From: Metridium senile
Lineage: Eukaryota > Cnidaria > Anthozoa > Actiniaria > Metridiidae
Reading direction: 5' to 3'
Assembly: GCA_949775045.1 (NCBI GenBank)
Contig: OX459102.1
Span: forward strand, 8,827,073-8,891,072
Length of the DNA stretch: 64,000 nt
Shown here: piece by piece, positions 31,658 to 52,777 of the stretch
How the letters are laid out: every line of letters begins with the position of its first letter
How positions within the stretch are numbered: position 1 is the first letter of the stretch
The notes under the pieces: model-generated
The model's database searches: none
What the model was told of the DNA's origin: nothing
The model's input: the letters and a program-made list of their open reading frames with translations, nothing else
Position numbers and translations under genes: made by a program

Positions 31658-31950
31658 TACCTAATTCAAAAAAGGTTACACGCGGGGCGAACGAAGATTG
31701 GCGCTTGGTGATTGCACGACCGAAAGGAACTAGGGGTAATACCAATTCCTTCTTATTCGTTTCTAAATTACCCAAACAATGCCTCTACCGTTCAGCGAAA
31801 TCTTCGAGACACCCATCTAAGGTTATCGCTGCTGAACGGTGCTTGGGTAATTTAGAATGGAATAAGAAAAAAATCGTATTACCCAGAGTCCCTTTCGGTT
31901 GTGCAATCGCCAATCACAAATCGCCCAGTCAACACTTTTTGAATTAGGTG
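31658..31950. mobile_element. CACCTAATTC-family MITE after array copy 2
   Basis: Ends (C/T)ACCTAATTCAAAAAAGG and complement, TA flanks. Inner arms 'aattacccaa.caatgcctctaccgttcagcg' and complement. Copies 3-5 read straight through 'ctaaaaccgacattt.ggac' at this place, so they are empty sites. Confidence 0.8.
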
Positions 31951-32892
31951 TATACATTTTTGGACAATCGTTCTTTGTTTCAGCCAAACCGGTGATCACA
32001 ATAGAGATTAATTACAAGCTATTGTATTTGTTGGATTTCTTTGTATTTTATTTACACTTTATATGAATGGTTATACTATATATATAAGAATACACGAACA
32101 GCAACTTTGTTAATTATTATTAAGGAGAAACATTTATATTGTTTTCAATTTTTAAATAGGCACTTAAGGTTTTTCCAATGAGTACACAGAGATACCAACT
32201 TGATCTGTTTGTAATGCCCTTTTTACAATATTTTTCGTCATAATCATAAGCAAGAAAACAAAAGATTAATTATCCCCTGGGCAATTAGAAAACAAAGACC
32301 AAAGTGTTTCCTTTAATTTTGTAATTTCTTTTGTTATTATGATTATGATTACAATTATGACGCAGGTTGAAGGTTTTACCATAATTACAAACAGATTTCA
32401 GGTTGATCTGTTTGCAATACCTTAACAATATTTCTTCTTTACACACCAGATATCTTAGGGCTCACTTAATTTCACAAGTCGCATGTTTGTAAAGCGGCAT
32501 TTTTGATTGTCCTTCTAATATACTATTAATTCTGTATTCGATGTCATCGGAAAACACGTGTTAACAATTTCATGCTTGACGGCCTCCATGACAGCCCATA
32601 CAAACAGGCAAAAATAAGACCTCAAAATCGTCGTTTTAGGATCTTTTCTTGAAATAATTGCAGAAAAGTAGAAAAAAATAGTATTGGCTACAGCTTATTC
32701 AATCTATTATTGACCTTATCAATGAAAAAGTATTAAGCACTTTCTGAGTTGAAACCGAACAGTTTGATTACCGTTTACAAGAAAGATTGTGCGACTATTA
32801 ACAGCACTCGTTTCGCGCGATCGGACATGATTTCTTTTGTCACATTCACATTAATTATTCATGCATGAGTTTTATAAAGTAAAATATACAAT

Positions 32893-33136
32893 AGACTGCA
32901 AAACAGTCTCTACTTTTACGCGAAAACTCCGAGTAGAAACTAGTTAAAGTTTGATCGAACGAAATTCTAGCCGCGAGAGAATGAGGAGAGGATTAAAGTG
33001 TCTCTCCCCCCTCGCCTCACTCCCCGCTCGTCCGTTAATCCTCTCCTCATTCTCCCGCGGCCAGAATTTCGTTCGATCGAATTTCAACTCGTTTCTTCGG
33101 AGTTTTCGCGTAAAAGTAGGGATTGTTTTGCAGTCT
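32893..33136. mobile_element. Long-TIR MITE with 11-bp duplication AAATATACAAT
   Basis: Ends AGACTGCAAAACA...CTACTTTTACGCGAAAACTCCGA (read in pieces) and complement; AAATATACAAT occurs exactly at 32882-32892 and 33137-33147. Arms about 115 bases. Overlapping frames on both strands are palindrome artefacts. Confidence 0.75.
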
Positions 33137-33440
33137 AAATATACAATGATATATTCAATATATTCAGTCTTTTCGATTAAACGAAACAAGGTATTCATTT
33201 AAACTTTAAAAGTTATTCATCGTGGATTTAAGATAAGTAGAATGTTATTCGTTTTTCTCATGGATGTCGAAGGTTTTTGAGCCGCCATCTTGAGAGGAAG
33301 AGTTGTTCACACCAACCAAACAACTAATAAAACCTAGTACTATAGTGGAAATAATATTCCCGTGAAACAAGTTGTACTAAATATATCGCTAATTAAACAA
33401 AAGAAAACAATAGAATTAACATAACTTATGCTTCACGCCT

Positions 33441-33842
33441 TTAGAGTTGTTCTCATTAACCCGTGAAACAAAGTGTATTAGTTAAACTGTGTGATAGTCA
33501 AATAACAACAAAAGAACACAATGGAATTAAGGTACATTGAAGAGTGATACACTAAAGAGTGTTTCACGACCGGGTTAGAGTTGTTCTCATTAACCCGTGG
33601 AACAAAGTGTATTAGTTAAACTGTGTGATAGTCAAATGACAACAAAAGAACACAATGGAATTAAGGTACATTGAAGAGTGATACACTAAAGAGTGTTTCA
33701 CGACCGGGTTAGAGTTGTTCTCATTAACCCGTGGAACAAAGTGTATTAGTTAAACTGTGTGATAGTCAAATGACAACAAAAGATCACAATGGAATTAAGG
33801 TGCATTGAAGAGTGATACACTAAAGAGTGCATGTTTCATGGG
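33441..33842 (+). repeat. Three tandem 134-bp units
   Basis: Units at 33441-33574, 33575-33708 and 33709-33842, each with 'ttagagttgttctcattaac', 'ttagttaaactgtgtgatag', 'caacaaaaga.cacaatgg' and 'gagtgatacactaaagagtg'. Nearly identical to one another. A lone diverged copy is at 2240-2350. Confidence 0.92.
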
Positions 33843-34390
33843 TTAATGAAAACATCTCTGTCTAATATTTCAACTCGATCTATTGAAATCACTAGAGTGG
33901 TAAAAAGCTCGTTTAAAATCCTGTCTTGTTTGTGTATCACGTGATCGCTTCTGGCCAATCATTTTGCTTAACATTGGTCATGTGTTACAATTTTCAACAC
34001 CCCCAAGGCCAAATTCTTAACGGACGTTTAACCACTCTTAGACTAGTGATATTTTAAGCATTTGCACTTCACAAAACTGAACTAAAATGTTTCATTATTA
34101 CAGTTATTGTAGCAAATCGGTTTGATAAAATGTTGATTTATTTAACAAATAAAAGTTCACACAAAAATATGTGCTATTTTGTATTTAGTCAATAATTCGT
34201 TATGCACACAAAATGCTTTTCTCATAATTTTGAGCAAAAAGCTATTGAAAAATATACATGTAGTTGTCTGCGTGATTAATACAGTTTTTGACTTATAGTC
34301 GAAAATATTTATATCGCAGATTATTATTTCGCATGCAGTTTTAAACTGTCATTAATACGCAAAAATACGCCAACGTCATCAGGTATTTAA

Positions 34391-34402
34391 GAGGGTCCTG
34401 AA

Positions 34403-34436
<34 letters not shown>

Positions 34437-34658
34437 CCGAATCCCATTTTCCAGTTTATATTTGGACCAAATTTCAGTCAAAAGTCACATAATCCCATCA
34501 GTTTTGCTTAAGTTTTTTAAGTTTTCAATTCAATCCCATTCCCATTTTCTATTGTTCTTTTATTTGTAAATCCCAGTCCCAGTGCATCAATCCCCTTTTC
34601 CCAGTCAAAAACTTGATAAGGCCAATCCCAGCTCCCATTTTACCCCTTCACGACCCTC
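34391..34658. mobile_element. MITE with GAGGGTCCTGAAGGGG end and poly-G tract
   Basis: Left 'gagggtcctgaaggggg' pairs with right 'taccccttcacgaccctc'; ATTTAA flanks at 34385-34390 and 34659-34664. A run of about 38 G (34398-34435) lies at the left end and may be an expansion or assembly-sensitive tract. The interior repeats 'tcccat' and 'cccagt' motifs. Confidence 0.65.
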
Positions 34659-35268
34659 ATTTAACAATAATTATCTCGCTTAAATGCGTGATGACCCCCC
34701 ATTAATTTTTTTCTTCAGTTTTAGATATAACCGATTGAATGTGTTTAAAAAAACTAGTATAGTTTTCAAAGAAATAAAAATGGGTTGCAAATACTAGGTA
34801 TACATCCTTAAACAAAAACAAACAATAAATATCATTTTTTGCAATCATTTTTATGCCATCCGTGATGTTTTGATATCTTCTCAAGACTTCCTGCCACCGA
34901 TTAATTAAAATAGTTTCATAGGAATTTCCATGAGATCAATATTTCATTATTTTTCCATATTGATTTTCCAGTTATATCTGTTTCAAGCAGTAGCCTCATG
35001 CAGTCACTTCCTGTACTGGCACAGTTTTTGAGGCAAGATGGGCGTACATTTTACACGCCATGCATGTGCACCTTTAGAAAACACACTTTATCCATTGTAC
35101 AGTCAGATATCTTCAAAAATAGACCTGCTAAACAATGGAAAGTCTAGATTTTTCGCTTTGAATCTTATTTCATAATCTATTATAATTATCACTTCCGCCA
35201 TATGCACCCGTTGAGTAACATCTTTTAATCCTTTCGTTTTCACGACTAAGAGCCGAAAAGAATGAAAC

Positions 35269-46036
<10,768 letters not shown>

Positions 46037-46203
46037 GGTGTTGTTTCTAAAACCGACATTTCGGACGTTCGTTGTTTGTTTCAGCCAAACGGTGATCACC
46101 ATTGAGCTTAATCACAAGCTATTGTTTTTGTTAACAGGATTTTCACATACTTGTTAAATTTCTTTGTAGTTTATTAACACTATATATGGATGGTTATACT
46201 ATA

Positions 46204-46814
46204 CACCTATTTCAAAAATCTTTGTCGCAATAATGGCTACAGTCCTTACTCTGAAGTACGCAAAGGATGTCGGTATTTCTTCTCTTTGTCGCAATAATGG
46301 CTACAGTCCTTACTCTGAAGTACGCAAAGGATGTCGGTATTTCTTCTCTTTGTCGCAATAATGGCTACAGTCCTTACTCTGAAGTACGCAAAGGATGTCG
46401 GTATTTCTTCTCTTTGTCGCAATAATGACTACAGTCCTTACTCTGAAGTACGCAAAGGATGTCGGTATTTCTTCTCTTTGTCGCAATAATGACTACAGTC
46501 CTTACTCTGAAGTACGCAAAGGATGTCGGTATTTCTTCTCTTTGTCGCAATAATGGCTACAGTCCTTACTCTGAAGTACGCAAAGGATGTCGGTATTTCT
46601 TCTCTTGTTATCGATTTATTCATAACATATATTGGTTGTACCTGTTTGAGTTATATGACCATAACAACTTGTTGCAATGGTAGATGATAAAACACTTTTT
46701 TGCTTTAAAAAAATCGTACCCACTAACAGTTTATGTTCATATTATCGACATCCTTTGCAGGCTCCAGAGTGTGGACTGTAGCTTCGGCTGCGACGACGAT
46801 TTTTGAAATAGGTG
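46204..46814. mobile_element. CACCTATTTC MITE with six 64-bp tandem units (3' of copy 3)
   Basis: Ends CACCTATTTCAAAAATC and GATTTTTGAAATAGGTG. The left arm segment 'tttgtcgcaataatggctac...ggatgtcggtatttcttctc' is repeated six times exactly every 64 bp (starts 46221, 46285, 46349, 46413, 46477, 46541). The homologous element after copy 4 has four units. Copies 2 and 5 show empty sites ('actatatata.aa'). Confidence 0.92.
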
Positions 46815-46959
46815 TCTATAGAAGAACACACGAACGATAACATTGTTATAAAGGAGAAGTAGTGTAATTTCTTCAATTTTCAAATAGGCACTTTTCAATA
46901 CTAGTTTTCTGATGAATGTAGTGTTCACTTAAAAATCATTATTTTGGCATTCTTGTAGA

Positions 46960-47225
46960 GGCGTCTTTGAAACGCACCCTGAAGTTGTAAAATGGAAATT
47001 TGCATGAATGTAAAATTTGACGATTGATGACGCTGTCTGGTTCAATAAGTCGTCTGACGTTTTTAGTTTTTGGTGATAATTACAAATTTTTACAGTAGTG
47101 TCTTTCCACCCTGAATTTGTAAAATTGGAATTTGCATGATTGTACAATTTGACGAATGATGATGTTATTCTGGTCTCATTCAATAAGTCGTCTGACGTTT
47201 TTTAGTGATAATTACACATTTTTAA
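46960..47225 (+). repeat. Two tandem units of about 130 bp
   Basis: Units with 'caccctgaa.ttgtaaaa.tg.aatttgcatga.tgtaaaatttgacga' about 132 bp apart. After copy 4 the same unit occurs three times (57610-57990) and after copy 5 once (about 62020-62090). Confidence 0.8.
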
Positions 47226-47229
47226 AGAG

Positions 47230-47884
47230 TCGTTGTATGTGGCTCGCAAAGAGGATTGTCTCCAGGCACAACAGAGACTGGTATCGGAGGTATTTCATAT
47301 ATACTAACCACAGCCATGATTGTAAACTGCGTGGCAGCATTGAGCGCCTTCATAGCAGTCCGTTAAGTCTGGCTAATCGTTTTTCTTTCAATTGGCAATA
47401 TTACAACACCTCCAAGGCCAAATTATTAAGGGATGTTTTTAAAACTTATCTTAGATTAGTGATTTCTTATAGTATTTGCACTTCACAAATTAAAATGATT
47501 GTTAAATTATTACAGTTATTGTAGCAAATCGGTTTGATAAAAATGTTGATTTATTTAACAAATAAAAGTTCACACAAAAACAAACAAAAATGTCTGTTAG
47601 TTTACACCGATTCATGATTAAATTATATCCCGTAAATAAAAAAAACACCATTTCAGGTAGTTCGGGACCCTTTCTACTGCGCATCACGCTCGCGCAAATA
47701 CTGATTTTCAAGAAAATAACAAGTATCATTGGCAAAAAAGCAAATCAAAGCAAAAATATGGATTTTCTCAGTTTTTTAGCTTCAAAGTAATTACACAGTC
47801 CCATTCGTCCAAAACGGCAATAGAATTGGTGAATTTTACCGGCTTTTTTTCCTTGTAGCACCTTTTTAAAAATAGTGCGGTGAC
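47230..47884. other. Copy 3 3' flank, no gene
   Basis: 47240-47475 is a dispersed repeat shared with 58010-58290 (copy 4 flank) containing 'accacagccatgattgtaaactgc' and 'ccaaggccaaatt.t.a.ggatgtttttaaaac'. 47500-47880 holds no recognised gene. Confidence 0.5.
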
Positions 47885-48420
47885 TAGGGCTGTCCACAAG
47901 TTGCTCCAAAAAGTCAAAAAAGTTGCTCATAATTTCCCAAAAAGTTGCTGAAAAGTTGCTAAAAAAAAAAAAAGTTGCTTAAAAGTTGCTCAAAAATCTA
48001 AAATTTTTGACGTTTCTTATCAATTTGATGATTTCATAGTATAGAATTCCGTCAGCTCTAATATTATAACGTGTTAACATAAATTTAGAATATTTTCTTG
48101 GTATTTGCAGAAAAGTTTGCTTTGATTATACAACCGCTGACCACCTGGATCGTATTTACAAATTACCACAGGAAGAACACTGGTTCACAAAGTGTATTCA
48201 AATACTGTAAGCCTATTGTCAAACAGTATTTGAATCAATGGAGTGAAAAAAAATAATTATGTTCTAATTGGGCCTGTTAATTGGTTTGAATTCATATAAA
48301 ATTAAAAAAAAAAAAAGAACAAAAGTTGCTCGAAAGTGAAAAAGTTGCTCGAAATTGGAAAAGTTGCTCGAAATCGGAAAAGATGCCCAAAAGTTGCCGA
48401 GCAACTTGTGGACAGTCCTA
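47885..48420. mobile_element. hAT-like MITE with 8-bp target duplication GCGGTGAC
   Basis: Ends TAGGGCTGTCCACAAGTTGC and GCAACTTGTGGACAGTCCTA; GCGGTGAC repeated exactly at 47877-47884 and 48421-48428. Both ends carry direct 'aaaagttgct' repeats (47935-47990 and 48320-48400). 536 bp, no transposase. Confidence 0.85.
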
Positions 48421-48429
48421 GCGGTGACC

Positions 48430-51125
48430 CCCAATTTTTTCTCGCTTTTCACATTGCTAATATGATATTGTTTTTGAATGTTGAAACAAAATGAATATCG
48501 TTTTCGAACGCATTACATAGTAATTTTGACTTTTGTAGGTACATGACCAAAAAATATGACTTTGATAATACGTTGAAATGATCATTTAATAGCAAAATCT
48601 AATCTTTGGCTTTTCAAAGACTAGAAGATATGATAATAATAGTAAAAGACCTATTTTCTGAGAATCTGTCTTAAATTAAGGTAAAGATATTATTACTGGT
48701 TCTTCTTTTCTTTCCAACAAATTTATTGACGGAGCTTAGTTTTGAATCAGATTAGGACAAAAAGTGCCTTACATCACCTCTCACAGTTCTAAAACGAGCA
48801 CGGTGACCCCCTTTTTATTTCAGTTTTGAGTTTTACCTATGTCATAGTTTATGTAACAAAGTATACATTTTGAGTAATTTGCTAGAGAACCCATACTAAA
48901 CCCATTAAACAAATACTACTGAATATGTTTCATGGATATAGTGTTTTCGATCTGTTCCATTCCAAAATTCATTGACTATTGATAACTAATGGAAAAATGA
49001 ACAAGTAGTATAATGTCAGAAACTTTAGCGTGGGCTACCTGTGGAAGGAAAGATTGGTCTACCAAACGTGCGTATATCTCTATATGTTTCATGGATATAG
49101 TGTTTACGCTCTGTTCGATTCCAAAATCCATTGACTATTGATAACTAATGGAATCAAAGGCCACCTATGGCCAACTCGTGGATCACTGTTAGAACATTTT
49201 GAAAGCGCTTAGTTTTTAGACCACTTTTAATGTTGACTTAGGATATAATTTAAAAAAATTCTGAATATTATATGAAAATAATGAATGTTAGCATATTGAA
49301 AAGACAAGGCATTGATTTCAAACAAATAAAACTTTATTAATAATAGATTTGAAATGATGTATAAATCTTAATTGTTTAAAGGCCTACTCGGGGGCCTAAA
49401 ATCGCCGTATAGTAATATTAGGCGATCTAATGCGATTTTAGCAAAAAGTTCCTAACCTCTAAGAAGATCTTTGGCGATTTTAGGCGATTTTAGCAAAAAG
49501 CTCTTACATTTTTAGGCTATTTAAGGCGTTCTGGGCAATCTTATGATATTGTACATGTAGATTAACTATTAAAAAGATGAATTATGTTTTGAAAATATTG
49601 ATATTTATCAAAAACGTATAATTATATAATAGTTACTTGTTTCTTTGCTTTGGTGGCAGTTTGTATTGGAATAATCCAGCTTTCATGTCGTTGTTTTTAT
49701 CTACCTTGCTGAACAATCTGCTTTCTGAGAATTCGAGGATCGAGTTGGCTCGAGAATCAAAAACGGTCTGATATTGTCATGTTTTAGAAAACCTCTTTCC
49801 GTAAAAGCGTTAGAAAATAACAGCTAGCAATTCTATAATGTCTTGAGCAAACAATATACCCAAAGCCAACGCTGATTTGGAAGAGTAAATCGATGCTGAA
49901 GTACGAGAAATCCAAATAAATTCAGGTTCAAATCCAAGATGGCGATTTGCTTGGGCTTCCTGTGTTATTTGCGCTTCTTGTGCAATACCTCGTGCTTTGA
50001 ACTATTCAGCCGTTTTTAAGCCGTGTCTGAATGCACGTTTTAAAATTCAACGTAAAGAAATTCATAAAAAATTAATTACAATGCAGTATGTTTGTTTTTG
50101 TTACGTGTCTTTTCTTGAATTGTTAGACTCCTCAATCATTTTGAGCATGCTCGATCGAAGGAATATCTGATTTAGTGACCTCTTGCATATAAACATTTTC
50201 GCTTAAAAACTTTAAATTAAAAAAGTTACTCGATTTTTACGTTATTAATAATAAGTATTCACTCATTGTTGGTGATAACTTTTATGTGCAATTATATAGT
50301 GAAGTGTCCCACGTGGGACGTTAGAGCGTTTATTTGGGGTATAAATTTTGAAGAGATATATAGACTACATAGTGTGAATAGCTTAGGTTAGAACGTGACC
50401 CCTATGGTCAGTGGGGTAAGTTACAGGGAGCCTAAAGTGGGGAGGGGTGGTCTTGAATACGTCATTACACAGGAAACCCAATTGGGAGAGTGGTTGTTTG
50501 AAAGATGATGTAATGCATATACGGCGGTACGCTGACCAAAATCTTGGGGCTCAAAAGTTTACACTGACGGTCTAGTGAGTGAGCGAGTGAGTGAGTGAGT
50601 GACACTTCCGGTTTAAAAGTCCCATCCCAATAACTCGAAGATCTTCGATCCACGAGTTAAAAATGAACAAGTAGTATAATGCATGTCAGAAGCTTTAGTG
50701 TGGGCTACCTGTTTCTTGATTGATACCTTGGCATTTTAACTTAATTAGGCTGCTTTTTGTGTATGTTTCTTGCTGTTTTGTAAAGTATGTGTGTATTTTA
50801 TACCTCCAGCGTAGCCGCGGTGATGTATTCTTTCTTTTTATTCAAAAACAAAACTGTCAAATGTCACAACTTTTTTCGTTCTTATTCAACAATAAAAGAG
50901 TATTTTACAACTACATATTGTAGTTATGTTATGCATTGGGTGGTTTTGTTGTTTTTAATTTGTTCATATCAACTTTTAAACAACAAGAAAATATTTACTC
51001 GGCATTTTTGGACGCCATTTTGAAAAGTGAACAAGAAGCAAACAACAACATTTTAGCTGTTCCTTCGAAACTGTGAGTTTATCGGCGAAATAAACTATGG
51101 TTTTGGACCAATCAGAGCGCCCGTT
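48430..51125. other. 2.7-kb spacer without a recognised gene
   Basis: Contains a direct duplication ('gtttcatggatatagtgttt.cg.tctgtt.', 'attgactattgataactaatgga') at 48926-48990 and 49084-49152, a dispersed repeat 'atgaacaagtagtataatg..tcagaa.cttta' at 48996 and 50664, a repeated 'gcgattttagcaaaaag' at 49420-49500, and a (gagt)n stretch at 50577-50602. No exon supported. Confidence 0.5.
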
Positions 51126-51132
51126 AGAATCA

Positions 51133-51398
51133 AACTATACTATAACATCAAATATTTTTTCAAATTCCCTTATGTACTGTGGAATCTGATTCCATAAACG
51201 AACTCCAACCCGAGAAAAGGAGTTTTTTTGAAGATTGGTTTTGGAGTATTGTGAATAAAGATTTTTTTTTGCAGCAGACGCTCTTGTATTATAGGAACGA
51301 ATATTATTAACTGAAGACAATAAATTGCGAATATTTGATGGTGCAATGTCATTTGTCACATCATGCATCAGATTTGCTACACACTCAAATTAAAAAAT
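51133..51398 (-). mobile_element. LINE ORF2 C-terminal fragment
   Basis: Reads ECVANLMHDVTNDIAPSNI, YNTRASAAKKNLYSQYS, NSFSRVGVRLWNQIPQYIR on the - strand. The YNTR...N..F...GV..WN.IP pattern is the usual C-terminus of CR1/L2-like LINE ORF2 proteins. Isolated fragment. Confidence 0.8.
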
Positions 51399-51519
51399 AG
51401 AATATTTACTGGGAGGAGATTTGCCGTAGTGGAGGAAAGAGAGAAACAGCGCTTTCTTTTCTATCAGTGAAGTGAATCAATCTGTGAGCTCTTTTTTTGT
51501 AGAAGTAGTAGTTTGTTTA

Positions 51520-51775
51520 CACCTATTTCAATTAACGTTGTCCATCTGGAATGGTTGATCTGAGACCGATAGGAATTGTGGGAGCTCGTTAAACTGCAAA
51601 TGCACTACTATAATCACACTTGGATATTAATGTTTACTTCTGAAATACTGTTATCTGTAATTCAGCACCATTCAAGTGTGATTAAAACAATGTATTTGAA
51701 ATTTAATGAACTCCCACGATTGCTATCCGTCTCAGATCAACTATTCTCGATGGACAACATTAATTGAAATAGGTG
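51520..51775. mobile_element. CACCTATTTC-family MITE
   Basis: Ends CACCTATTTCAATTAACGTTG and complement (CAACATTAATTGAAATAGGTG), TA flanks at 51518-51519 and 51776-51777; long diverged inner arms. The + strand frame at 51576-51767 lies within it and is not a gene. Confidence 0.8.
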
Positions 51776-51779
51776 TATA

Positions 51780-52700
51780 TTAATATATTTCTCAAGTATT
51801 TAAGATGAAGCTAGTGAAAAGTTTACAAGTCACACAAATGTTGAGTGTATGGAGATACCTTGAGTATCTACTTTAACAAACTGACCCTATGTATACAATC
51901 TAGAGTGCAATTTACACAATAATGCCTTAACAAAACAGCACTGTAGCTAGTATCCATCCCATATCGTTAGAAAATACTTTTGTTTCATTTTCATCACTTT
52001 GATTTTTCTCAGTATAGAGTTTGACTAGCTACTGTGTAAATAAAATACAAACATTTGAAAAATAAAACTTTGGTAAACTACAATGTAGTGTTTATTTCGA
52101 CAATGGGGTGTCCCGTGCATTGAGCAACATTTAAAATATCCAAGACAGCGACAAAAGATCACAAACCCTAAATTAATGAAGGTCGTTTCGTTATTTTTTG
52201 TTTACCAAGAACAATTCCAATTATTTTGTTTAGGCCCTACGCTGTGCAGTAGCTGTTATTATCGTTACATGATATGCAAATGAATATGAACAATGGATTC
52301 ACGTTGAGGCTTTCGGGCCAAGTTTTTGTTTTTCAAGTGCCCGAGAGCAGTGACTTGAATCCATTGCTTCAACATATAACTGTAATAACAGCTCTTCATG
52401 GTTAATATTGATCAGCAAACAAATAAACATTTCTTAGATTCTTCTGATAAGCAAAATTGTTGCTTTTTAAAACTTTCCGTGCTGACACAGTTTTTCAGGC
52501 AAGGCGGGAGTATATTTTACAGCCATGGTGCAGGTGTAGGAATCACACGTTATCCATTGTAGTCGGATATCTTCAAAAATAGACCTAATAAACAATGGAG
52601 ATTATAGATGTTTCGCATTGATGCTTATTTCACAATTATATTTGAATTATCACGTTCGATTTCATGTTTTTTCTCGCAATGAAACCGCTGACTAAAATAT
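51780..52700. promoter_or_regulatory. Upstream region of array copy 4
   Basis: From about 52500 the sequence matches the upstream blocks of copies 1, 3 and 5 ('ttatccattgtagtcggatatcttcaaaaatagacct', read in pieces). Further left no gene is seen. Conservation in four copies may reflect duplication, function or both. Confidence 0.45.
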
Positions 52701-52705
52701 TTTAT

Positions 52706-52713
52706 TATATAAA
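52706..52713 (+). promoter_or_regulatory. TATA box of array copy 4
   Basis: TATATAAA 72 bp before the ATG, in the same block as the copy 1 TATA box (17348-17355). Confidence 0.5.
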
Positions 52714-52777
52714 TAGCATCGGTTTACAGGCATTTCTGCCACTGAGAAATATCGTATTTGAACCAAAAAGATGAAAC

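Noticed and set aside
46204..46620. Regular 64-bp repeats resembling a CRISPR array
   Set aside because: Units are contiguous with no unique spacers, lie inside a MITE arm, and the genome is animal.
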